Of a stretch of 64,000 bases of DNA, positions 33,201 to 42,792 are shown piece by piece. The first letter of the stretch is position 1; each line of letters starts with the position of its first letter. A program made the position numbers and the translations under genes. This stretch comes from Bolinopsis microptera (lineage: Eukaryota; Ctenophora; Tentaculata; Lobata; Bolinopsidae). The stretch spans positions 13,204,944 to 13,268,943 of the forward strand of contig NC_087083.1 of NCBI RefSeq assembly GCF_026151205.1, written 5' to 3'. Below the pieces are notes generated by a model that worked only from the letters and a program-made list of their open reading frames with translations, was not told the origin of the DNA and did no database searches.

Positions 33201-36200
33201 TTACTATACTACACTATCTTCACTATAACACACTATCTTCACTATACTACACTATCTTCACTATAACACACTATCTTCACTATACTACACTATCTTCACT
33301 ATACTACACTATCTTCACTATACTACACTATATTCACTATACTACACTATCTTCACTATACTACACTATCTTCACTATACTACACTATACTACACTATCT
33401 TCACTATACTACACTATACTACACTATCTTCACTATACTACACTATATTCACTATACTACACTATCTTCACTATACTACACTATCTTCACTATACTACAC
33501 TATACTACACTATCTTCACTATACTACACTATACTACACTATCTTCACTATACTACACTATCTTCACTATACTACACTATCTTCACTATACTACACTATA
33601 CTACACTATCTTCACTATACTACACTATACTACACTATCTTCACTATACTACACTATCTTCACTATACTACACTATCTTCACTATACTACACTATCTTCA
33701 CTATACTACACTATCTTCACTATACTACACTATCTTCACTATACTACACCATCTTCACTATACTACACTATCTTCACTATACTACACTATCTTCACTATA
33801 CTACACTATCTTCACTATACTACACTATACTACACTATCTTCACTATACTACACTATCTTCACTATACTACACTATCTTCACTATACTACACTATCTTCA
33901 CTATACTACACTATCTTCACTATACTACACTATCTTCACTATACTACACTATCTTCACTATACTACACTACCTTCACTATACTACACCATCTTCACTATA
34001 CTACACTATCTTCACTATACTACACTATCTTCACTATACTACACTATCTTCACTATACTACACTATACTACACTATCTTCACTATACTACACTATACTAC
34101 ACTATCTTCACTATACTACACTATCTTCACTATACTACACTATCTTCACTATGCTACACTATCTTCACTATACTACACTATCTTCACTATACTACACTAT
34201 CTTCACTATACTACACCATCTTCACTATACTACACTATCTTCACTATACTACACTATCTTCACTATACTACACTATCTTCAATATACTACACTATACTAC
34301 ACTATCTTCACTATACTACACTATACTACACTATCTTCACTATACTACACTATCTTCACTATACTACACTATCTTCACTATACTACACTATCTTCACTAT
34401 ACTACACTATCTTCACTATACTACACTATCTTCACTATACTACACTATCTTCACTATACTACACTATACTACACTATACTACACTATCTTCACTATACTA
34501 CACTATACTACACTATCTTCACTATACTACACTATCTTCACTATACTACACTATCTTCACTATACTACACTATCTTCACTATACTACACTATCTTCACTA
34601 TACTACACTATCTTCACTATACTACACCATCTTCACTATACTACACTATCTTCACTATACTACACTATCTTCACTATACTACACTATCTTCACTATACTA
34701 CACTATCTTCACTATACTACACTATACTACACTATCTTCACTATACTACACTATACTACACTATCTTCACTATACTACACTATCTTCACTATACTACACT
34801 ATCTTCACTATACTACACTATCTTCACTATACTACACTATCTTCACTATACTACACTATCTTCACTATACTACACCATCTTCACTATACTACACTATCTT
34901 CACTATACTACACTATCTTCACTATACTACACTATCTTCACTATACTACACTATACTACACTATCTTCACTATACTACACTATACTACACTATCTTCACT
35001 ATACTACACTATCTTCACTATACTACACTATACTACACTATCTTCACTATACTACACTATACTACACTATCTTCACTATACTACACTATCTTCACTATAC
35101 TACACTATCTTCACTATACTACACCATCTTCACTATACTACACTATCTTCACTATACTACACTATCTTCACTATACTACACTATCTTCACTATACTACAC
35201 TATACTACACTATCTTCACTATACTACACTATACTACACTATCTTCACTATACTACACTATCTTCACTATACTACACTATCTTCACTATACTACACTATC
35301 TTCACTATACTACACTATCTTCACTATACTACACTATCTTCACTATACTACACTATCTTCACTATACTACACTATCTTCACTATACTACACTATCTTCAC
35401 TATACTACACTATCTTCACTATACTACACTATCTTCACTATATTACACTATCTTCACTATACTACACTATCTTCACTATACTACACTATCTTCACTACAC
35501 TACACTATCTTCACTATACTACACTATCTTCACTATACTACACTATCTTCACTATACTACACTATCTTCACTATACTACACTATCTTCACTATACTACAC
35601 TATCTTCACTATACTACACTATCTTCACTATACTACACTATCTTCACTATACTACACTATCTTCACTATATTACACTATCTTCACTACACTACACTATCT
35701 TCACTATACTACACTATCTTCACTATACTACACTATCTTCACTATATTACACTATCTTCACTATACTACACTATCTTCACTATACTACACTATCTTCACT
35801 ATACTACACTATCTTCACTACACTACACTATCTTCACTATACTACACTATCTTCACTATACTACACTATCTTCACTATATTACACTATCTTCACTATACT
35901 ACACTATCTTTACTGTACTACACTATCTTTACTATACTACACTATCTTCACTATAACACACTATCTTCACTATACTACACTATCTTCACTATAACACACT
36001 ATCTTCACTATACTACACTATCTTCACTATACTACACTATCTTCACTATACTACACTATCTTCAATATACTACACTATCTTCACTATACTACACTATCTT
36101 CACTATACTACACTATCTTCACTATACTACACAAACGTGCGGCATTACAAGCTACTCAAAACCTACCATCATGCAAGGAATATTACCCGGCAATTGCACT

Positions 36201-37079
36201 ATAGTATACATACATTCCAGTGCCAAATTCCTTAAATACTCAGTGTCCAGTTTGGTTACTATCGTCTTTGCTGCTGTCCTGTCTCTGAGCCGCATGATTA
36301 AGTTATCTATCTTACACTCCTGAATCTCAGTCTGGACAATACCAGTCTGAACATTATCAGTCTGAACATTACCAGTCTGGACATTACCAGTCTGGACATT
36401 ACCAGTCTGGACATTATGATAAACATTAAACACGGAACATTCTCACGTCATATCGGTCTATGGATGCTTGGCATTTGGCAATGGCATTATTACCTTTGCA
36501 ACTTTGTAAGGTTAATTTATTCCGAGCAAACACTCGATCTGTTCAGAGTAATATTTTACCTCTAACCTCAATACGAATATTTTATATTTGTCACTCAACT
36601 ATCCCACAACATCTCGCCAACTGAAAGGCCCTATTTTCATATTGTTGTAGATCAAACAATTAAATCTCTTAAATTCATCTTCAAATTTATGAACGTACAA
36701 TACGCACAACAAACTTATTATGATTAATTAATGAATAATCACATGAAGTTACCGCAGATGACGCGGGATGGAAAAGCGATTATAATCGTTTCTAATCGTT
36801 TATTAACGGGACCGTTTATTGACGTAAAATAATCGCCAATAAACGGTGGGTTTTCGAAATAAGCGCTTTTTTAGCGTTAAAAAAGCGGTTATTATCGCTG
36901 ATCAGAAAAAATCAGTTGTGGAAACTTGCCTAAATAATCACATGACGTTTCCGCAGATGACGCGGGATGGGGAGGTGGTAGTGTGTCACGATGATAATCT
37001 AGCGCGCGTGTGCGGCGTGGACGAGAACATCTCCCAACATCTTCTGTCCACCTTACCTCTCTGTCTTAAGGAAATGGAG
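30245..37079 (+). CDS. GDPD1/3-like glycerophosphodiester phosphodiesterase, first two coding exons
   Basis: Exon 1 (30245-30454, 70 codons, phase 0) encodes an N-terminal membrane segment (YVAGSYVISSVVLFLCPQLL) and the GDPD active-site opening AHRGGGGEWTENTMSAF then FELDVQ. Exon 2 (36957-37079, 41 codons) continues MTRDGEVVVCHDDNLARVCG. The joined peptide aligns without gaps with the vertebrate GDPD1/GDPD3 pattern: catalytic His-Arg, Glu, Asp of ELD, and His of the HD motif are all present. The family hydrolyses lysophospholipids and glycerophosphodiesters (lysophospholipase D activity) at the ER or other internal membranes. The 6.5-kb intron is mostly satellite. I found no later exon, so the rest is beyond a long intron containing minus-strand genes, or lost. 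Confidence 0.82.
30508..36131. repeat. 5.6-kb satellite in the GDPD intron (19-bp and 10-bp units)
   Basis: The array is built from TATACTACACTATCTTCAC (19 bp) mixed with a 10-bp unit (ACACTATACT). It has no stop codon in any plus frame, so it gives false open frames up to 1,903 codons continuous with exon 1. Variant landmarks (ATGCTAC at 31444 and 34151; TTCAATATAC at 31571 and 34278; CTACCTTCAC at 31261 and 33968) repeat about 2,707 bp apart, showing a duplication of roughly half the array. Confidence 0.93.
36355..36420. repeat. 15-bp repeat (ACATTACCAGTCTGG)n
   Basis: About five tandem copies in the GDPD intron near exon 2. The open frame on the minus strand (NVQTG repeats) has no other support. 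Confidence 0.75.
36734..36971. repeat. Duplicated 3' splice site of GDPD exon 2 flanking a fold-back insert
   Basis: A 38-bp sequence spanning the acceptor and exon 2 start (core TTCCGCAG|ATGACGCGG) occurs at 36933-36970 and again, with two mismatches, at 36734-36771. The 161 bp between them begin AGCGATTATAATCG and end near CGGTTATTATCGCT, an imperfect inverted repeat. Confidence 0.65.
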
Positions 37080-37519
37080 GTAAGACCATTTTGGTGTTAA
37101 ATTGCGTGTATTTTTTGATATTTTACTAACATATTTTTTGATTTAAATACATATTTATTCATACAATACGGTTATGATTTATAGAAATGTGATTTGGTTC
37201 GTCAAGTTTTTCCTTTTGGTTTAGATACAAGCAATAGATTCAAAATATTACTGGACAGCAAATTAGTCAATTGGTCAATTACAAAGATAATTTCAATTAC
37301 TACCTTCATCTGCAGATTAAAAGATCACTAATTAATCATCAACACCCCAAAATACATTTTTGTGAATATTTAGACGCAATATCAATTTTATGAAAAATTA
37401 TGGAATATTCTAGAATAAACTTCATTCTAACTCTTCACTAACGGTCACGCAAATTCAGTGCATTCTCATAACATGTTACATGATTTTCTCAAAATTTCGC
37501 CACTGATAAAATGTCCCTT

Positions 37520-37875
37520 AAAAGTTCTAAAATCTTAAGAATAAGAGTGATAAAATGTTACTAAATTCCCTAAGTCCTACAATCTGAAGAATAACTTGGA
37601 CTGAACAGATAAAATGTTACTAAATTTCCCAAGTTCTACAATCTGAAGAATAACTTGGACTGAACTGATAAAATGTAACTAAATTCCCCAAGTTCTACAA
37701 TCTGAAGAATAACTTCCCAACTAAATTCCCCAAGTTCTACAATCTGAAGAATAACTTGGACTGAACTGATATAATGTAACTATATTCCCCAAGTTCTACA
37801 ATCTGAAGAATAACTTGGACTGAACTGATATAATGTAACTATATTCCCCAAGTTCTACAATCTGAAGAATACCAC
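37520..37875. repeat. About 60-bp tandem repeat downstream of GDPD exon 2
   Basis: Five to six imperfect copies containing AAGTTCTACAATCTGAAGAA and GGACTGAACTGATA. No coding sign. 37080-37519 shows nothing recognisable. Confidence 0.8.
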
Positions 37876-37915
37876 CGCTTGATTTCCGAACCCTGCTCCC
37901 GTGATCCCCCACACA

Positions 37916-38983
37916 CTACCCCAGATTGAGCCCATGGAACAACTTCGCATTACAATGCACACTTATACAACAATGCTGATTCCTCTTCCTCCTCTTGCAC
38001 TTGGCCCACCACAACCCACACCGCCTGTTATAACTGGACCCGAACTCCTGACACTGCCGCCACCCTCCCCTGATGTGATGGTAGTGGGAGTAGAGCCAGA
38101 GTGCACAGTGCGGAGAGAGGAGTGGGTGCGAGATAGCGTCACAGTTGTGTGATAGATTATCTGGGGCTTCGGGTTCGGTTCTGTTGTCCGTAAAGGCTGG
38201 TTTGGTTGTTGTGACGATGTATATGGGTTCTGTTTTTGCATGGATTGGGTCTTTAATTTCTGTTTCGGGTACAGTGTTGTCCGTTTTAGCCTGGACTCGG
38301 CCCGTATCTTCGATTTCTCTTTCAAGTACAGTGTTGTCCGTTTTTGCTTGTATTGGGCCTGACTCTTCGATTTTTGATTCGGGTATATTGTTTACTGTTT
38401 TTGGCTGGGTTGTGCCTGAATCTTCAATTTCTGATTCGGGTAGAGTTTTGGCTGTTTTTGACTGGGTTGGGCCTGAATCTTCGAATTCTAATTCGGGTAG
38501 AGTTTTGGCTGTTTTTGACTGGGTTGGGCCTGAATCTTCGAATTCTAATTCGGATAGAGTTTTGGCTGTTTTTGACTGGGTTGGGCCTGAATCTTCGAAT
38601 TCTAATTCGGGTAGAGTTTTGGCTGTTCTTGACTGGGTTGGGCCTGAATCTTCGAATTCTAATTCGGGTAGAGTTTTGGCTGTTCTTGACTGGGTTGGGC
38701 CTGAATCTTCGAATTCTAATGCGGGTACAGTTATGTACGGTTTTGCCTCGACTGGGTTCAAAATTGCCTTCTCAGTTTTGACCATCAATATGTCTTCTTG
38801 TTTCGCTATCAAGTCCGACTTCTTATCGTCCGTTTTAACAACCAAGTCCTTCTTTTTTAATCCAATGATTTCGTAATCTTTAATTTCCGTTCCTAAGTTT
38901 TCCCGTATTCCTCCAACTGCCTCAGCATCACCGGTGGCAACTGCAGCACAGACCAACAAAGCCACGCCATTAAACAAAAACAT
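37916..38983 (-). CDS. Secreted repeat protein, 355 residues
   Basis: A single open frame starts with a signal peptide (MFLFNGVALLVCAAVATG). A Lys/Asp-rich stretch (KKKDLVVKTDDKKSD) is followed by about eight tandem 19-residue units of the type ELEFEDSGPTQSKTAKTLP, coded by a 57-bp minisatellite whose later units diverge. The C-terminal 80 residues are different in character (CGLWWAKCKRRKRNQHCC) and may be out of the natural frame: a second frame gives a Gly-rich end (GEGGGSVRSSGPVITGG) instead. No known domain was recognised. It is probably extracellular, like the mucin-like gene further left. It lies opposite in strand to the GDPD gene. Confidence 0.6.
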   Translation of the reverse strand: MFLFNGVALLVCAAVATGDAEAVGGIRENLGTEIKDYEIIGLKKKDLVVKTDDKKSDLIAKQEDILMVKTEKAILNPVEAKPYITVPALEFEDSGPTQSRTAKTLPELEFEDSGPTQSRTAKTLPELEFEDSGPTQSKTAKTLSELEFEDSGPTQSKTAKTLPELEFEDSGPTQSKTAKTLPESEIEDSGTTQPKTVNNIPESKIEESGPIQAKTDNTVLEREIEDTGRVQAKTDNTVPETEIKDPIHAKTEPIYIVTTTKPAFTDNRTEPEAPDNLSHNCDAISHPLLSPHCALWLYSHYHHIRGGWRQCQEFGSSYNRRCGLWWAKCKRRKRNQHCCISVHCNAKLFHGLNLG

Positions 38984-39350
38984 AACAAATGTTATGTCGT
39001 AAACAACTCAAAGTCAAACAGATATCTAAAACGATTGTGTAAAGCAGGATTTATGCCGGAAGATTTATTTTTATGCGCTGAGGAATTGCTGGAATGATAA
39101 TTCTACATCCTTCAGCCTGTTAAAATCTTGCAATCATGCTCCAAAGATTATATTAATGTCATTAGTTGTTCCATCGACTGATTTTTTAACTATGTTGCCA
39201 GTGCGGTGAAGATCGTGTCAGAGTGTCAGACAATGTGGCTATGACCGTCACAAGATAAATAAACAATCATTAAATAAGCAAAAACACACACACAAAAAAA
39301 TCAGCGACACTCCCAAACAACATAATGATTGAATTAGTGGGATCAAATAT
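38984..39350. other. Intergenic, nothing recognised
   Basis: AT-rich spacer between the secreted repeat protein and the first small membrane-protein gene. No repeat or coding sign. Confidence 0.5.
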
Positions 39351-39725
39351 TCATGATTTATTCAAATCATTGTACGCCAGACGTTCAATTTCATCTCCAG
39401 CAGGAGAAATCTCAACTGTAATCTCCAAAGTATGCGGAGGAACAATCCAGTAATACTCCGCAGGCTTGTCTGGTGAATCAGGAGGTCGGATATATAACCT
39501 GCCCAGATCAGGGGCCCGCTGGTAGTTCCGTTGAGGATTGATCTGATATATCGCTGTGTTGGGAAACGTTGAGGTTATAATCGGGGCGGGATCAGGTTGT
39601 CGTGTTGATATTGAGTTTCTGTTGCGTATGAATTGTTGAATAAACAGTGTTATCTTTCTGGTGCAACATACTAGGACAATGAGTAGTGGCATGAATCCAC
39701 AGAAACCCAAAAATTGTTTGAGCAT
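39351..39725 (-). CDS. Small membrane protein, paralogue 1 (PY motif degenerate)
   Basis: A 124-residue single-exon frame. One N-terminal membrane segment (FLGFCGFMPLLIVLVCC) is followed by a basic stretch. A C-terminal block, YYWIVPPHTLEITVEIS...LAYNDLNKS, matches the paralogues at 41487-41882 and 45871-46239 (YY-x-(I/L)-(L/V)-PP-(Q/H)-T ... YNDLFKS). Here the PPxY of the others is reduced to LAY. The short N-terminus and following positive charges suggest a cytoplasmic tail. Function unknown. Confidence 0.62.
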   Translation of the reverse strand: MLKQFLGFCGFMPLLIVLVCCTRKITLFIQQFIRNRNSISTRQPDPAPIITSTFPNTAIYQINPQRNYQRAPDLGRLYIRPPDSPDKPAEYYWIVPPHTLEITVEISPAGDEIERLAYNDLNKS

Positions 39726-40900
39726 GATTGAAATTAGGGAGAAATTGGTTTCAGATCGTATATGCTTTCGTCACTTTTTAAGACAATTCCTTTTCAAATC
39801 TACCACAAATTTTATTAAGTTTACAATTAACAAAAATTCAATGCGACAACACAAAAATAACTAAAATAGAAGCGGCAAGTGGCGATCCACCATAATGAAT
39901 CTACTCCAATAGGTTGGCTATTATACAGTCAATGCTTTCCGCTGCAAAGAAAGGCACGTCATACTCTTATTGAACTTTCGAGAATCTCGTTCCTTTGTTC
40001 AGTCAGCCGATCTTTACGACACCAAAAAAAGGTTTTCATAAATAATATACCTCTTTATTGAGAAGGCATTATATTGTTAGCTTCAGAGGCACTGCTAAGT
40101 GGTTAATATAAGCTAATATAAATGGCTGTGTACCTGCTGTTTCTTTTGAACTTTTGTCTTTTTTTGTCTGGTAAATTAATAAACCCAACCCTATCATTTA
40201 TAGGCGACCCGAATATTTGTAGGAGAAACGTGACCGAAATTTATATTTATTAACCTGCACGTACGTCTCACATCCTTTGATACGAGAACCCCTTTAGCAA
40301 GAGCTCCCGTGACCCGTCCCTAAGTCCCTTATGTGATCTACGAGTCGAGCAGTCAGATCATGTTAACTTCTTAATGTACAGCTATGATTTACAGTATTGA
40401 CATGTGAACTCTACCCTATATCTATCTCATTTCTGGGTCAATTAAATTCTACTGATGGATCACATCACTAATTATACGTCACATTACTAATTATACGTCA
40501 TATGATCTGACCCCTAATAATCGGGGGCCCCCTTTGTCGGCCTCCCCTGGATACCGCATCAGGTGTGGTGTCCTACGTTTGATTAAATTTTGCAATTTTC
40601 ACGACAATAAACTTGATGTCAGTTTAAAAATACTTATCATTCAAAGATTATAATACAACATTTGTATAATATGGTACGATCTTTATCACGGAGCAGAGTT
40701 CCTCAACATTTCACAGTGTTTTCAATATATGTTAGATGAAGTTAAGATCAGAGATTTCTTGAGAAATAGTTTGCCACCTCGACCGGTGATCACTGGTTCA
40801 TCTAGTGAGACACATCGTCCATCGATAATAGAACATTATTTATTCCAAGAACTACACCCCGTCCTTTCTCCTTTCTAAGACTAACAATACAGTCCCAAAG
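39726..40900. other. Intergenic, nothing recognised
   Basis: No supported exon. Mixed AT-rich sequence with a short direct repeat (TCACTAATTATACG) near 40465-40500. Confidence 0.5.
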
Positions 40901-40904
40901 TCCA

Positions 40905-41275
40905 CTATACAGTATTACAGTACTGTATACAGTATGACAGTACTGTACTATACAGTATTACAGTACTGTACTATACAGTATTACAGTACTATACAGTATT
41001 ACAGTACTATATATACAGTATTACAGTACTATTTACAGTATTACAGTACTGTATACAGTATTACAGTACTATTTACAGTATTACAGTACTGTATACAGTA
41101 TTAAAGTACTGTATACAGTATTACAGTACTGTATACAGTATTACAGTACTGTATACAGTATTACAGTACTGTATACAGTATTACAGTACTGTATACAGTA
41201 TTACAGTACTGTATACAGTATTACAGTACTGTACTATACAGTATTACTGTACTATACAGTATTACAGTACTGCAA
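40905..41275. repeat. 20-bp palindromic minisatellite (CAGTATTACAGTACTGTATA)n
   Basis: About 17 units downstream of paralogue 2. Each unit holds inverted motifs TACAGTA and TACTGTA, so the array can form many small hairpins. Shorter variant units occur at both ends. Confidence 0.88.
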
Positions 41276-41486
41276 GTCCCAAATAACTGTATGTTAATAT
41301 TTACTAATGTTCCAAATTGTTTCAGAATGCAATCTTCACCTCAGTAACTTTAAGTCATCCTGAATAAGGTTGTTTAACGTCTACTTCAATAACACAGTTC
41401 CAAAGTCCACTATGTAATACCTTGCTGAATCTATGAATTTTCTGTTCCGGTCACTTCTTTAATCTATATCCCAGTTCCCTTTCTTT

Positions 41487-41882
41487 TCAAGACTTGAACA
41501 GATCATTGTAAGGGGGAGGCTGATCATCAGATGGAATATCGACTGTGTTATCATTGGTTTGCGGAGGAAGGATCGTATAGTACGCTGTCGGGAACCTAAG
41601 ATCCATATCAGGAGGAATGAATTGTACGTGGTCCCCACATTTACCACAATCTGGGTGATCTTCTGGGTGTTGAAGTTGACATTTTTGGGTGCTATCAGAT
41701 TCCTGATCTAGGGAATGCTCTGTGGAAAGTGGAGATGTTTCATGTCTGTCTTGTAAGAGCTCTTCCTCGCTCGATTCGATTATTTTCAAGCAACAGTGAA
41801 GCAGATAGAATAGCACTGCTGGAAAACCCATTGTCACCCCGCATACTATGGCAATGTAGTATATTGTGAAATTATCGTCCAT
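41487..41882 (-). CDS. Small membrane protein with PPPY tail, paralogue 2
   Basis: 131 residues, single exon. After MDDNFT comes a membrane segment (YYIAIVCGVTMGFPAVLFYL) ending in CC, then an acidic stretch, a Cys/His cluster (CQLQHPEDHPDCGKC), and the shared C-terminal block YYTILPPQTNDNTVDIP...PPPYNDLFKS. PPPY is a canonical PPxY ligand for WW domains (for example Nedd4-type E3 ligases), which would place the tail in the cytosol. The gene is a clear paralogue of 45871-46239. Function is inferred from the motif only. Confidence 0.68.
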   Translation of the reverse strand: MDDNFTIYYIAIVCGVTMGFPAVLFYLLHCCLKIIESSEEELLQDRHETSPLSTEHSLDQESDSTQKCQLQHPEDHPDCGKCGDHVQFIPPDMDLRFPTAYYTILPPQTNDNTVDIPSDDQPPPYNDLFKS

Positions 41883-42224
41883 TTTAAGCCAGGATCTTCT
41901 TTTTTCTTATCTATCTTTTAAAGATTTAGGTTGAGAGGCCGGCAATCTAACTGTCAATCTGCCTGTTAAATAAAAAATCGCTAAACAACCCGTTCTACAC
42001 AAAAAGAAATGGCCAACCTACATATTACAAGAGACAATCCTGAGCCATTGTCTAAGGTAAATTTAGAGAGATGTGCGCAATTTTATTAATTTTCATTAAG
42101 CAGAACAATTACTAATCTAAATCATCACTGTTCAAACATTTATTCGGACAATAGTCTTTGTACCGAGATCCTTGCTTTCTTAGTCCAATCTTTTATTATC
42201 GAATCTTATGTTGTAAAGTAAAGC

Positions 42225-42310
42225 GAAATGCAGTGTTCATTACAAAGAGGAATGGACCTAGTCTTGAGCCTTGTGGGACCCCTGACCTTGCATCGTTTGT
42301 TATTGATTTT
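42225..42310 (+). pseudogene. Short LINE reverse-transcriptase remnant
   Basis: The plus-strand peptide ITKRNGPSLEPCGTPDLASF resembles the (N/K)xxGPxxEPCGTP stretch common in non-LTR retrotransposon leftovers. Only about 30 codons remain. Confidence 0.4.
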
Positions 42311-42709
42311 ATTAGGACAATGAAAATTACACATAGCTTCTTCCTATCTAGACATTAGAATTAGATAACAATAAAAATGAGCAGTCTGTCATCTGTTTAA
42401 AACATCCGACGTTTCTTTCAGAATAATTAAATAATACCATTACTGAGAGAGTCTTCTTTATTATCATCAGTAAATATTGATCTATTGTCGCGTCGGTGGT
42501 CAACACAGTGAAAAAGTGTGAAGATAGTATTCTCTTTAAAACTGTTTGTAAGACATTAAGACTAGCGTTATAATTTAAATAAAATTATTTTCAGTTTATA
42601 AGGTACATATTATAAAAACAGTGTTTCTGATCTCTATTTCAGCTGATCAAACAGGAAGGATTTAACTTTCGGACTGTGCAGCTTCAATTGTGTTCCATTG
42701 TTAATCAAG

Positions 42710-42782
42710 CTAGGTGGCCTAGTGGTTAGAGCACCCGTCTTCTGTGCAGAAACTCCAGGTTTCGAATCCCAGTGTCACCTAG
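42710..42782 (+). other. tRNA-like element (pseudogene or SINE head)
   Basis: The acceptor-like arms CTAGGTG and CACCTAG pair perfectly. There is a good A-box (TGGCCTAGTGG) and a B-box with one extra T (GGTTTCGAATCC). The anticodon arm does not fold cleanly and no standard anticodon can be chosen, so I do not call a functional tRNA. It abuts the left end of the 51-bp array. Confidence 0.5.
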
Positions 42783-42792
42783 TCTAGGGAGT

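Noticed and set aside
30245-35956. A 1,903-codon open frame continuous with GDPD exon 1, and a 594-codon frame inside it
   Set aside because: The satellite unit contains no stop in any plus frame, so long frames are automatic. A GTATAT donor after codon 70 and a perfectly phased exon 2 show that the array is intronic.
36152-36433. Minus-strand gene with NVQTG repeats
   Set aside because: It is a short 15-bp repeat frame inside the GDPD intron, with no splice or domain support.
42710-42782. Functional tRNA gene
   Set aside because: The acceptor pairs, but the B-box has an extra base and the anticodon arm does not fold to give a standard anticodon.
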